Assembly (NCBI GenBank): GCA_963575745.1
Contig: CAUYUJ010019887.1
Coordinates: 104,918-168,917, forward strand
Length of the DNA stretch: 64,000 nt
Source: Prorocentrum cordatum
Taxonomy: Eukaryota; Sar; Dinophyceae; Prorocentrales; Prorocentraceae
Reading direction: 5' to 3'
How positions within the stretch are numbered: the first letter of the stretch is position 1; each line of letters opens with the position of its first letter. Shown piece by piece: positions 44,901 through 54,911 of this stretch. Below the pieces are notes generated by a model. That model did not search any database. It was not told the origin of the DNA and saw only the letters and a program-made list of their open reading frames with translations. The position numbers and the translations under genes are program-made.

Positions 44901-45144
44901 AGAACAAAAAAAACAAAATATCCCAGTGCGGCCCTACCTAGGAGTTGGAGCCCCTAGGAAAGCAGCATTAGTAGTAACAGTAAAGCTAAGGCAAAGCTAA
45001 AGCTAAGCTAAAGCTCCCAGGGGACTGGGGGAACCGCTCCCAGGGGACTGGGGGAACCGCCCGGGGCGAGTTGCACTGCCTGGCCCTTTCAAGAAAGAGA
45101 GTAAGAACCCTCTAGGCAGAGCCTAGGTAGGGCAAAAACGTCTT

Positions 45145-45830
45145 TTGAGGGCCATAGGGCTATGGGGCTATTGGCTATAGGGCGATGGGGCTATAGGGCT
45201 ATGGAACTATAGAGCTATAGGGCCATAGGGCCATAGGGCTATAGGTCTATAGGGCTATAGGGTTATAGGGCTAAATGCAACAGGGCTACAGGGCTGTAGG
45301 GCTATAGGGCTATGGGGCTCTGGGGCTATAGGGCTATAGGGCCATAGGGCCATAGGGCTATGAGTCTATAGGGCTCTGGGGGTATAGGGCTGTAGGACCA
45401 TAGGGCTATAGGGCTATAGGTATATAGAGCTATAGGGCTATAAGGCTATAGGGATGTAGGTCTACAGGGATATAGGGCGATAAGGCTAGAAGGCTATAGG
45501 GCTATAGGGCTATGGCGCTATTGGGCTGTTAGGCTATAGTGCTATAGGGCTATAGGGCTATAGGGTTATAGGGCGATAGGGCTGTAGGGCTGTACGGTTA
45601 TAGAGCTATAGGGCGATAGGGTTATAAGGCTATAGGGCTATTGGGCTATAGGGCTATAGGACTATTGGGCTATGGGACCATAGGGCTATAAGGCTATAGG
45701 GCTATAGGGCTACAGGGCTACAGGGCTATAAGGCACCCGGGCATCTGGGCACCCGGGCACCCGGGCACCCGGGCGGGCCGCGGAAGTCGGTGGCAAATTT
45801 TATTTCATCATATGGATCCGCTAGAACCCC
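45145..45830. repeat. Compound minisatellite 'gggctatag' + 'gggcacccgggcacc', copy 2
   Basis: About 60 degenerate 8-10-bp units of gggctata(g), then five gggcacccgggcac units, then gcggaagtcggtggcaaatt and catatggatccgctagaacc. The compound order equals 28484-28720. Confidence 0.92.
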
Positions 45831-45978
45831 TACAGAGGCAAGCTCTGATCGGGGAAAAATAGTCGAAACATATTCTGGGGACGACGTTTCTGGTATTTTC
45901 GAGTATGTTTGCACATTGCTCCGTATTGTTTGATTCTTCCTCCGCAATCCGCCTGCATGGGGTACATGCCCGACCTGC
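45829..45978. mobile_element. Family A element, copy 9 (left end worn)
   Basis: tacagaggcaagctctgatc, then aaaaatagtcgaaacatatt-ctggggacgacg and right end ccgcctgcatggggtacatg-cccgacctg. The minisatellite ends at its left border. Confidence 0.6.
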
Positions 45979-46256
45979 AACGAACCTGTCCACATCCCCA
46001 CGGGGCCATGGCATCCCAGCCCCACCACCCCACCACTCCAGTTGGGGGGCGGGCCCCTCGAAGCCCGAAGAGAAGAGCCTGTCTCCCACTCTCGGGGGGG
46101 GCGACTCGGCCAGTGGGGCCCGGGCCACGCCAGCGAAGACGGGGATCGGTCGAAGGACGCCTACCGTCGCGAACAGTTTCAAGACGAGCTCGTGGCGGAG
46201 GAGAGGGGGGGGGCTCTGGGGCGAGAGGGGCGGGGAAGGGGGATCCCGGGCCGCCT

Positions 46257-46313
46257 GCGGGCTCAGGGCGCCTCGCCCTTCGGCGGCGCGGCCGCCGCCG
46301 GCGCGGCGTATGC
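46257..46313 (+). CDS. Candidate exon with an SPFGG motif
   Basis: The plus frame reads LRAQGASPFGGAAAAGAAYA, the same motif style as the long FG island at 47664 on this strand. Possibly an upstream exon of that gene; splice sites not established. Confidence 0.35.
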
Positions 46314-46319
46314 TGGGCC

Positions 46320-47640
46320 CACAGGCCACAGACAACAGCGGCGGCGACGGCGGCGGCAGTGTGACAAGGACGGTCCCACGGTTCGGGCGTTCTTTGGGTC
46401 GGTTTGGGCAGGGCAAGTTTCGATGCGACGACTTCGGTTCGGTCATTATGGATTCTGGCCGGCTCGAGCCGACTAGATTCCGATAGGTGACGTCGATCAG
46501 ATACGGCCAGATGTTCGCATGGCGTTGTCATACATCTTGGCGCAGCCGATCCGATTCGGTTTCGATTCGGTGCCGAGTCATTCCGATTTGAGGCACATTC
46601 AGATTCGACCCGATTTTCCGATTCGATACTGACGGATCTTGCCTGGGTCGCGCAAATCGGGGCGGGGCCAGGGAGGAGCACCCTTTCTCCACTCAATGTC
46701 CCCCTGCCCATCGTCCTGTTCCGTCCCCTCCTCGTCCTCCTCTTATTCTCTCTTACCCCTCTCTCGTTCGCAGGACACCATCGATCCCAGAACTGACTAA
46801 AATCGTCCTGCCTCCCTCTTTCCTCCTGCTTCCCCCTCTACAGAACTCCATCAACCGCTCATCAATGTTAGCCAAAGTGGACCCCAAATAAGGAGTGATT
46901 GCACTGAGGAGGAGAAAAGTATGTGGTAAAAGCTATGCGGCGTGAGCTATGTGATGCAAACTACGTCGTATTTTTGTGTAAGCTATGTCGTGGGAGTTCT
47001 TGTGGGTGTCTGCGAAGTGAGGTGATCTGTCTTGTCTGAGCTAAACGGTGTAAGCTATGCGGTGCAAGCTATGTGGTGAAAGCTATGTTGTGCAAGCTAT
47101 GCGGTGTAAGCTATGTTGTGTGAGCCGCGAGGCGGTCACGAGGCGGTTTCGGGCGGCGACGCCGCGAAACCTCGATATGCGGTGCAGCATACGTGATGCA
47201 AGGTAGAGGCGGCCTCGGGCTGCAACGTGGCGAGATCTCGCCGGACACCCCAGCGCACGAGGCGAACATGAGCCGGCCAATCGGTGCAAGGGTTGTGGTT
47301 CAAGCCTCCTGGTGCAAGCTATACGGTGCAAGTTCCGTGGTGCAATCTTCTTGGTGTACGCTACGCGGTGTAAGCAATGCAGTGCAGGATATGTGATGCA
47401 AGCTATGTTGGGCGGCCACGGAGCGGCCACCAACAAAATCCGCGGGTTATCCACCCAATTCCTTCATAACAGACGCAAGACACCCAAGGCGCAAGCACTC
47501 TTTCTGATGATTCTCAAGACCTCCAGGAGCCCCCAAGTCCTCGAGGAGCCCCCGAGAACCTCCAGGAACGTCCTCCCTCCTCCCCCTTAATCCCCCCCCC
47601 TCCCACTGTCGGGAGTCTTCCTCCCCCTCTGTAGCCCTTC
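46320..47640. repeat. Mixed sequence and 'gtgcaagctatgcg' degenerate tandem (46930-47410)
   Basis: The tandem has 13-15-bp units such as gtgcaagctatgtggtg with drift, interrupted by a stretch like the 54-bp minisatellite (47110-47280). The remainder is unassigned and could be intron if the FG islands belong together. Confidence 0.55.
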
Positions 47641-47663
47641 CCCCCAGAGCCCCCGAAGGCAGC

Positions 47664-48887
47664 TCGCCCTTCGGCGCTGGCGCCGCCTCAGCCTCACCCT
47701 TCGGCGGCGGCGCTGCCACGGCGCAGGCGGGTGCATCGCCGTTCGGCGGCGGCGCGGCGACCGGCACCAGCGCCGCGTCCACGGCGGCCTCGCCCTTCGG
47801 CAGCGCGGCGCCCGCGGCGGCTTCGCCCTTCGGCAGCGCGGCGCCCTCCGCCGCGACGCCATCACCCTTCGGCGGCGGCGGCGGGCCGCCTGGCGCGTCC
47901 ACGTTCGGGGGCGGCGGCGGCGCGCCCGCCGCGGCCTCCCCGTTCGGCGGCGGCGCGCCCGCCGCGGCCTCGCCGTTCGGCGGCGGCGCGCCCGCGGCGG
48001 CTTCGCCCTTCGGCGGCGGCGCGCCCGCCGCGGCCTCCCCGTTCGGGGGCGGCGGCGGCGCGCCCTCCGCGGCCTCGCCGTTCGGGGGCGGCACGCCCGC
48101 CGCGGCCTCGCCCTTCGGCAGCGCGCCCGCGGCGGCTTCGCCCTTCGGCGGCACGGCCGCGCCCGCGACGCCGTTCGGAGGGGGCTGCACGGTCGCGCCC
48201 GCGACGCCCTGCGGCGGCTGTGGCACGGCCTCGCCCGTGCCGTTTGGCGGCAGCAGCACAGCCGCGCCTGTTTCGCCCTTCGGCGGCAGCAGCACAGCCG
48301 CGCCTGCCACGCCCTTCGGCAGCAGCAGCACAGCCGCGCCTGCCACGCCCTTCGGCGGCAGCGGCTCGGCAGCACCTGCGACGCCCTTCGGCTGCAGCGG
48401 CGCGGCTGCACCTGCCACGCCCTTCGGCAGCAGCGGCGCCGCCGCCACCCCTGCCACGCCTTTCGGTGGCAGCGTCACGGCCGCACCTGCCACGCCCCTC
48501 GGTGGCAGCGGCGCGGCCTCGCCCGCGACGCCATCTTTCGGCGGCAGCACTGCCGCGGCGCCCGCGCCACCTTTCGGCAGCAGCGAAGCACCAGCCGCTG
48601 CCCCTGGCGGCCCCGCCCCCGGTGGCGCAGGTTCACAGGCCGCGCCCGCGCCCTCCTCGTCCGCCTCTCCATTCGGCGGCGCCGCGCCCGCGGCTTCCAG
48701 ATCCACCTCGCCGTTTGGCGGCGAGGCCGCCGCGGCTGCCGGATCCCCCTCGCCGTTCGGCGGCCCGGTCAACGGTGCCGCCGCGTCCGCTTCGCCGTTC
48801 GGTGGGGCGGCAGCGGCGTCGCCCTTCGGCGGGGGCGCCGTGGCTCCAGCGGCTTCGCCGTTCGGCGGGGCCGGGATCGGGTGTTGA
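47664..48887 (+). CDS. FG-repeat protein, probable nucleoporin exon (partial)
   Basis: One plus frame is open from 47511 to the TGA at 48885-48887. From 47664 it holds about 30 FG motifs, mostly SPFGG, SPFGS or TPFGG/TPFGS, separated by Ala/Pro/Ser/Thr/Gly spacers of 6-20 residues, with no charged stretches. Such spacing and composition are known from FG nucleoporins (Nup98/Nup100 type), which line the nuclear pore and bind transport receptors. There is no ATG, and upstream sequence degenerates to pyrimidines ending tctgtag / ccccag / gcag, so an acceptor near 47634-47663 is likely and earlier exons are missing. No folded anchor domain is visible. The antisense frame is also open (PPNGEAAAGAP) but is explained by the repeat. 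Function is inferred from composition only. Confidence 0.55.
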   Translation, partial: SPFGAGAASASPFGGGAATAQAGASPFGGGAATGTSAASTAASPFGSAAPAAASPFGSAAPSAATPSPFGGGGGPPGASTFGGGGGAPAAASPFGGGAPAAASPFGGGAPAAASPFGGGAPAAASPFGGGGGAPSAASPFGGGTPAAASPFGSAPAAASPFGGTAAPATPFGGGCTVAPATPCGGCGTASPVPFGGSSTAAPVSPFGGSSTAAPATPFGSSSTAAPATPFGGSGSAAPATPFGCSGAAAPATPFGSSGAAATPATPFGGSVTAAPATPLGGSGAASPATPSFGGSTAAAPAPPFGSSEAPAAAPGGPAPGGAGSQAAPAPSSSASPFGGAAPAASRSTSPFGGEAAAAAGSPSPFGGPVNGAAASASPFGGAAAASPFGGGAVAPAASPFGGAGIGC

Positions 48888-48948
48888 CAGAGGTGGCCCT
48901 GGCCCTGAATGTCACCAGGTCCGAAATTACGATGGAGGCCCCAGTCGA

Positions 48949-49157
48949 TCGAAGAAGAAGAAGAAGAAACGCAATGACCATATAAACTTTTGGCGCTCCG
49001 CGCGGATCTCTTGGCTCCGCGCTGGGCCCACCCTGCGGCGTCTGCAGCGCCGCCCCTGGCGCCCTCCGCGCGCCAGGGAGGGGGACCCAGCGCAGATCCC
49101 AAAAAATTGCGCGGAGCGCCAAAAGCTTATATGCTCAAGGCGTCTGCTCTTTCTCTG
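48949..49157. mobile_element. Family B-like element, copy 4, with 9-bp target duplication
   Basis: About 209 bp between identical CCCAGTCGA copies (48940-48948 and 49158-49166). Arms: acttttggcgctccgcgcgg-atctcttgg pairs with attgcgcggagcgccaaaag. The interior cctggcgccctccgcgcgcc-aggg is shared with other B copies, but the outer arms differ, so this is a diverged subfamily. Confidence 0.85.
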
Positions 49158-49196
49158 CCCAGTCGAGGTTGTACGGTTTCTCCGAAGGGCTTAGGC

Positions 49197-49370
49197 GACC
49201 CGTCCTCCTCCTCATCATCATCCTCCTCCTCCTGCTCCTCCCTCCTCCGTCCTCCCNNNNNNNNNNNNNNNNNNNNNNNNNNNNNNNNNNNNNNNNNNNN
49301 NNNNNNNNNNNNNNNNNNNNNNNNNNNNNNNNNNNNNNNNNNNNNNNNNNNNNNNNCCCCTCCCCCCTCC
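49197..49370. other. CCT tract with assembly gap (100 N at 49257-49356)
   Basis: Exactly 100 N inside a CCT tract. Copy 1 of the following duplicated segment has about 100 bp of CCT at the same place (6328-6429), so the missing sequence is most likely CCT of unknown length. Confidence 0.9.
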
Positions 49371-50230
49371 ACAATTATTCAATATGAATATACTCTCCCT
49401 CTTCCCCTGATGGCGTCCGGGTGATAGCCGCGTACCCTCCGCGTACTGTTTTTTTACACACAGGATGCCCGGGAAATCCCGGGAAACGACTCTCGCTGAG
49501 GCGCTGGCGTCATTTTTTCCCAAAATGCTGCTCTCGCGCCGGCGTCATTTTTTCCCCAAATGCTGCTCTCGTTGAGGCGCCGGCCTCATTTCTGCTCCCG
49601 AATCCTTCCCCTGATGGCGTCCGGGTGATAGCCGCGCACCCTCCGCGTACTGTTTTTTTACACACAGGATGCCCGGGAAATCCCGGGAAACGACTCTCGC
49701 TGAGGCGCCGGCGTCATTTTTTCCCAAAATGCTGCTCTCGTTGAGGCGCCGGCCTCATTTCTGCTCCCGAATCGTTCCGAGTCGTGCTCCCGCTGCAGCG
49801 TGGGCCTCATTTTCGGATCGGTGTTTGGCCTCCGTCGTTCAGGATGGCGTTCTCGCCCCAGCGCGGGCCTCTTTCTCGCGCGCCCATCCGCCCGCCACCA
49901 CCGCGCCGCACCACCACCACCACCACAACCACCACAACCACCACCAGCACCAGCACCAACACCACCACCAGCACCACGACCACCACCACCACCACCACCA
50001 CCACCAACCACCACCACCACCACCACCACCACCACCACCACCACCACGACAACCACGCACACACGCACGCACGCACGCACGTGCACCACCACCCACTACG
50101 CACGCGCGCGCGGAGCCACAGGTCCGCTACGACACGCGTCCGCGGATAGAGAAAATCAGCGCCATGGTAAGGGATGGGACGGAGGGGTAGTACGTCAGAT
50201 ATGACGCGAGCGCACCTAGCTTGTCCTCCG
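49371..50230. repeat. Duplicated segment O, copy 2, with CCA microsatellite core
   Basis: Collinear with 6430-7372. It contains an internal tandem duplication: ttcccctgatggcgtccggg starts at 49402 and again at 49606. The core is (CCA)n (49910-50045) where copy 1 has CA/CACG. Confidence 0.85.
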
Positions 50231-50508
50231 CCCCTCCCACCTCCCCCTCCCCCTCCCCCTCCCCATCCCCCTCCCCCTCCCCCCCCCCTCCCCCTCCCCC
50301 TCCGCCCTCCTCCTCCTCATCCTCCTCCTCCTCCTCCTCCTCCTCCTCCTCCTCCTCCTCCTCCTCCTCCTCCCTCCTCCTCCCCCTCCCCCTCCTCCTC
50401 CTCCTCCTCCTCCTCCTCCTCCTCCTCCTCCTCCTCCTCCTCCTCCTCCTCCTCCTCCTCCTCCTCCTCCTCCTCCTCCTCCTCCTCCTCCTCCTCCTCC
50501 TCCTCCTC
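50231..50508. repeat. CCCCCT / (CCT)n microsatellite
   Basis: CCCCCT hexamers pass into about 190 bp of CCT. Confidence 0.97.
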
Positions 50509-50642
50509 AAGTTTGCCATCGGGGAGCCCCACGGGGCCCACGCCCCGCCCCTCCCCGGCGCTGGCCCATGCTCGGCGGTCCCTCGGTGGCTGGCCGGGGT
50601 GCGCGGCGTGGCACGGGCGGGCTCAGGCGTTGAGCCGTGCCC

Positions 50643-50771
50643 CTGGCATCGCTCGGACGTGTGTTTTTTTTTTTCTCGGGGAAGACCCTTGAGGACCATC
50701 CTGGACCATCGAGCAAAAAAAACACGCACGAAACCGACAAATGCACGGGAAATGGACGTCCGAGCGACGGC
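50643..50771. mobile_element. Family C element, copy 5
   Basis: ctggcatcgctcggacgtgt to ggacgtccgagcgacggc. Interior ttgaggaccatcctggacca-tcgagcaaaaa, very like 59429-59567. Confidence 0.8.
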
Positions 50772-51033
50772 AAGTCTTGCCAGCGCGCTCCCGAGCAGCC
50801 GCCGCAGTCGATCACCTCGTCAGGAGCCAGGACCGGTCGCCAAGGTTGTTCTGTGTTCGGGTTTCTTCGGTTTGGTCGGCCTCGTGGCCGCGAGTGGGTC
50901 CGCTGCAAGTTCAGGTCGGAGGGCGCGTTTGGGCCGTCGTGGGAAGCGCATCGCACACGTTCGGGCCGCATGATGCTCACAGATCCGTGCGTGCACACGA
51001 ACGGGCCGGAGCAAGCCGCAACGCAGGTCACGA

Positions 51034-51117
51034 GTGCATTTGCACGGTCGTGCATCGGCAGAGAGGCAGCCTGTGCTTCAGGTCGCAGAGTGGCAGCCCG
51101 AGAGGCCGTGGGACCAG
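51034..51117 (+). CDS. Candidate exon upstream of a Q element
   Basis: The frame ends LQVAEWQPERPWDQ at 51117, directly at CAG|GA of the target duplication. Joined across the Q element to 51317 it continues in the same phase (0/0). Unknown protein; the exon's 5' limit is not fixed. Confidence 0.45.
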
Positions 51118-51316
51118 GATCGGGCCAGACGAAAGGGGGGATTGGGAAAGGGGGGGTACGAAATTTGCTGCATGCAGCTGGTTTCGGCCCCGCCGAGGCG
51201 CCCATTCCTCGATACATGGACGCCTCCCGGCGCCTGGAGGCGCCGGGAAAATCAGCTCCGTGAGCTGATTCTCAACCCCCCCTTTTGCTATCCCCCCCTT
51301 TCGCCCGGCCTGACAG
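51118..51316 (+). mobile_element. Family Q element as a putative GA-AG intron, 7/8-bp target duplication
   Basis: Flanks CAGGATCG (51115-51122) and CAGGAGCG (51314-51321). Inverted ends cgggccagacgaaagggggg and cccccctttcgcccggcc. Using CAG|GA on both sides gives a 199-bp intron with GA donor and AG acceptor. Interior hairpin aatcagctccgtgagctgatt. Confidence 0.7.
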
Positions 51317-51515
51317 GAGCGGGAAAAGGGGGAGCGGAGTGGCGCGGTGGACGGCGGAGCACCCGCGGCAGCGCCAGCGACTCCGCAGGGCATGGTTGGG
51401 GTCGCGCCGCGGGGCCTCGGACTGTTTCCTGGGGTGGGGGGGGGGGCGTGCGCGGGATCGCGGAGGGCGGAGGGCGGAGTGGCCACAACGGCGAGAGGGG
51501 CGACGAAGGGCCCAG
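51317..51515 (+). CDS. Candidate exon downstream of the Q element
   Basis: The frame opens EREKGERSGAVDGG and runs APAAAPATPQGMVGVAPRGL, then Gly/Arg-rich, into family A element 10 at 51518. Protein family not recognised. Strength comes from phase agreement with 51034-51117. Confidence 0.45.
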
Positions 51516-51517
51516 AT

Positions 51518-51701
51518 TTATGTCGGGCGCGTCCCCCTACTCAGGGGGATTTTCGACGAAAAATAAGAAATACTTTATAAAGGTACCCCAAAAAGGTCAA
51601 AAAATAGTCAAAAAATAGTCCCCAAACTATTTTTTGACTATTTTGGGGGTATCTTTCAAAATCGTCGAAAATCCCCCTGTAGGGGGACAGGCCCGACTTA
51701 A
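51518..51701. mobile_element. Family A element, copy 10
   Basis: 184 bp with near-perfect inverted arms: tttatgtcgggcgcgtcccc...gggggattttcgacgaaaa pairs with ttcgtcgaaaatccccctg-...ggggacaggcccgacttaa, and aaaaaatagtccccaaacta-ttttttgac forms the tip. Worn flanks GCCCAGAT (51510-51517) and ACCCAAAC (51702-51709), 5/8. Confidence 0.85.
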
Positions 51702-51709
51702 ACCCAAAC

Positions 51710-52236
51710 CGACGCCGCGATCTGCTCACGGCGCGGACCCTTGGAGGCCTCGACCGATTCCCCAGAGTTGGTTTCGCATCTGGAGTCGTTTTGGACGGTT
51801 GACGACACCAACCACCCCACCTACGTCCCTCCGCGTTGCGCCGCGGCCCCTCGGAGGCCGTAGCGCATACCACGCAAAAGCCCGCGCAGATGTCCTGGGA
51901 TACGCTACGGCCCGTGGGGCCGTAGGTGGGGTGGTGTCGTTTGCTTTCTGGTCAAAAATACTGCCGAGCCTTCTCCCGAAGGGATCGCTTCCCGACGCGA
52001 GGAGGTGTGGAAAGGGGGCGGAAAAAGAGGAGGGGGGAGAACGAAGAAGCCGCGCCCGAACCGACCGGAGGGGGTAGACCGAGAGGAGGTGGCCACGAGA
52101 GGATTGTGGGTTGTGGGCAGACGCGCAGCAGAGAGGGGCGTTGAGAGGGCAGTTGGCCGTCCCGCGGCGCAGGCTGTGGGCAAGGAGCCCACGGTGCGGG
52201 AGTCCTGCGTCGCGCCCCAGGCCGCGCAGGCCAACC
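51710..52236. other. Unassigned sequence; contains 'aactacg/ccgtagg' inverted words
   Basis: gaccaaccaccccacctacg..cctccg near 51808 is partly inverted at 51900 (acggcccgtggggccgtagg-tggggtggtgtcg). No gene recognised on the strand downstream of the SL relict. Confidence 0.4.
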
Positions 52237-52270
52237 TTGAGCCAGACGGCTTGAGCCAGATGGCTACGGA
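52237..52270 (-). other. Tandem relict spliced leaders
   Basis: On the minus strand 52270-52250 reads TCCGTAGCCATCTGGCTCAA-G and is followed immediately by CCGTCTGGCTCAAG (52250-52237). The first is a near-complete dinoflagellate-type leader; the second is a shortened leader of the kind left by an earlier round. No ORF with an ATG follows within 250 bp, so any retrocopy here is decayed. Confidence 0.85.
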
Positions 52271-52415
52271 CACGTGGTGGGGCACACGCACGCGCGCACA
52301 CGCCACGTGGAGGGCCGTGGGTGGAGAGGGAGTGCATGGGATGAGGCAGAGGGAAATGTGAGAGGCAGAGGGACAGATACAGAGACAGGCCGACAGACAC
52401 ACACAGAGACAGAAA

Positions 52416-52690
52416 GGAGGAGGAGGAGGAGGAGGAGGAGGGGAATGGGGAGGAGGAGGAGGAGGAGGAGGAGGAGGAGGAGGAGGAGGAGGAGGAGGAG
52501 GAGGAGGAAGGATGGGGAGGAGGAGGGTCAATGGGGAAGGAGGAGGGGAATGGTGAAGATGAGGAGGGTGAGGAGGAGGAGGAGGAGGAGGAGGAGGAGG
52601 AGAGGGGGAGGAAAGGGGCAGAGGAGGAAGTGGGAAGAGGAGGAAGTGGGGGGAGGAGGGAGGAGGTGGAGGAGGTCTGGGCTTGCTTCT
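52416..52690. repeat. (AGG)n microsatellite
   Basis: GGA repeats with AATGG and AAGTGG interruptions. Confidence 0.95.
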
Positions 52691-52819
52691 TCACTACGCA
52701 CACTGCGCGGGTCGAGCAACTTATGCGACGTGGCGGCTTTGACGATTTCGGCCGCCGCTCCTCGGCTCCTGATGTTTCTCACCCCTGTTCTTCTCCCCCG
52801 TCCTCGTGGCTCTTGTTAC

Positions 52820-53001
52820 TCCAGATTTCGTAATAAAGGGAGGGGGGTCTCATTTCGGGGGGGGGTCTTCCAGGCTGTCTTGGAGGGCCTGGGGGGGTTC
52901 TGGGGGCGATGTTTTGGAGGGTTCTCCCACGGGGGGGGGGTCTGAAATGGCTTGTCTTGGAGGGTCCAGACCCTCTCCCTTTTATTACGAAATCTGGAGT
53001 A
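52820..53001. mobile_element. Family T element, copy 2, with perfect ends
   Basis: Left end tactccagatttcgtaataa-agggag and right end ctcccttttattacgaaatc-tggagta are inverted with one extra base. Interior ggcgatgttttggagggttc-tcccac as at 21890. No clear target duplication. Confidence 0.85.
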
Positions 53002-53215
53002 GGGCACGCGCTATGAGAGAAGCCATCAATGTCATGAGATGTACGGCGATGGAGAAGAAGCCGGAGCCGCAATCACGATATCCATGCAGCGCGCGAGTGC
53101 CGTCAGGACGGTGAGCTCCGCGCGCCAGAGTGCCAAGTCGCTGAGCCTCGCGCGACGGACTTGGGCCGAGATGGCCAAGGACTCCTCCTCCTCCTCCCTC
53201 CCCCCTCACTCCCCC
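53002..53215 (+). other. Exon-like open island between T and A elements
   Basis: Plus frames read AMREAINVMRCTAMEKKPEP just after the T element and RQSAKSLSLARRTWAEMAKD further on, in different frames. They may be parts of exons; no family seen. Confidence 0.25.
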
Positions 53216-53223
53216 CCCTAGCT

Positions 53224-53404
53224 TTCTGTCGGGCGTGTCCCCCTACAGGGAGATTTTCGACGAAAAATAAGAAATACACCAAAGAGGTTAAAAAATATTC
53301 AAAAAATAGTCCCCTGACTATTTTGGGACTATTTTTTGGTTATTTTTGGGGTATTGTTAATTTTTCGTCGAAAATCCCCCAGTAGGGGGACAGGCCCGAC
53401 TTAA
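53224..53404. mobile_element. Family A element, copy 11
   Basis: 181 bp, closest relative of copy 10. ttctgtcgggcgtgtccccc to gggggacaggcccgacttaa, flanks CCCTAGCT (53216-53223) and CCCTCCCT (53405-53412), 6/8. 53413-53890 is unassigned GC-rich sequence. Confidence 0.85.
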
Positions 53405-53889
53405 CCCTCCCTGCGCCCTGCCACCTCCAACGCGTGGTTGTCCACCAAAGCCCTCCCATACAGCGGAGGCGGCGCGGTGAGGGCCCACGCAGGTCCGAAG
53501 GATCGTCGAAAAGGGGTAGGCTGCATCCCGCATCAAAGGTGGCCCTCAACGCCGCCGCCGTCGCTCAGGAGCGAAAGAAGGACGTACACGTACATGAATC
53601 CACGCTGGTTTCGAGAGTTCGCATTGCGCGAATGTTCGTATCACGCGGCCGGTCTCGCGTTTCAAGGGACCGTGTTCATGTACATAACTGGGCGCGTACG
53701 TCCTTTGTGGGCTCCCTAGTCGCAGCCGCAGTCAACGTCGCCGCCGCCCGCCGCCGCAGTCGACGCCGTCGCCGCCGCTCCGCCGCATCGCCGCAGCTCC
53801 CGCCCCTCCGCCGCGGAGGCCCCGGGGCCGCGGCTCTCGGCGCCGCCGGCGGGGGCCCGGCGCGCTCGGCGCCCCCGCTGGCGGAGGCG

Positions 53890-54765
53890 GGGGGAGGAGG
53901 GAGGGAGGGAGGGAGGGAGGGAGGGAGGGAGGAGGGAGGGAGGGAGGGGGGAGGGAGGGAGGGGGGAGGGAGGGAGGAGGGAGGGAGGGAGGAGGGAGGG
54001 AGGGCGGGAGGGAGGGAGGGAGGGAGGGGAGGGAGTGAGGGAGGGGAGGAAGGAGGAGGAGGAGGAGGCAAGGAGGAAGGAGGAGGAGGAGAGGAGGAGA
54101 GGAGGGAGGATGAGGAGGAGGGAAAGTGAGGGAGGAGGGAGGGAGGGAGGGAGGAGGAGGGGGGCGGGGGGAGGGGGAGGAGGAGGAGGGAGGAGGAGAG
54201 GAGTAGAAGGATGAGTGAGGAGGAGGAGGAGGAGGAGGAGGCGGGGGAGGAGGCGGGGAGGGGGGTGGGGTGCTTGGGGCGTACCTGCGCGCGCAGAGGC
54301 AGGCGCCTCCTCGGGCGAGCGCCCGAGGCGTCGCTCGGACGTGTGCAGGTGTCCTCGGCGAGGGTCATCGAGGAGCAGCCTCCTCCTCCTCCTCCTCCTC
54401 CTCCTCCTCCTCCTCCCGCCTCCCCTTCCTCGTCCTCCTTCCTTCCTCCTCCAAATTCTCCCTCCCTCCCACCTCCTCTTTCCTCCCCCTCCCCCTCCTC
54501 CTCCCCCCTCCTCCCCCTCCCTGCAGGTTTTCTCGACGAGGTATTCTCGGCGAGCGCCTTTTTCGAGGCGATCATCGAGGAAAAACGAGTTTGGATCATC
54601 AGAGGAGGAAGGAGGGGGAGGAGGGAGGGAGGGAGGGGGAAAGGGGGGGGATAGTGACTTCCGAAGGAGGGAAAAGGAACATAGAGGAGGAGGAGGAGGA
54701 GGAGGAGGAGGAGGAGGAGGAGGAGGAGGAGGAGGAGGAAGGAGGGGGAGGAGGGAGGAGGGGCG
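53890..54765. repeat. GGGA/GGAGG and CCT microsatellites with a partial C element (54328-54380)
   Basis: (GGGA)n and AGG tracts fill 53890-54255. 54328-54380 is the left half of family C (gtcgctcggacgtgtgcagg...ctcggcgagggtcatcgagg). CCT (54380-54510) and AGG (54603-54760) follow. Confidence 0.85.
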
Positions 54766-54911
54766 TGGAGGATTTTGGACTGTACGCGTGTTGAGCCATC
54801 CGGCTGTCACGTAAGGGCGGCGCTTCAGCTAGCAGAGCGTCTATAAAAGTCATCTGCACGGGCAGCAAGTGAGCAAGTTCACAACAGTAAGTCCCTCCGA
54901 GCCCAACTCGT

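Noticed and set aside
47447-49102. 551-codon minus-strand ORF (PPNGEAAAGAP repeats)
   Set aside because: It is antisense to the FG-repeat frame, and its periodicity is explained by that repeat.
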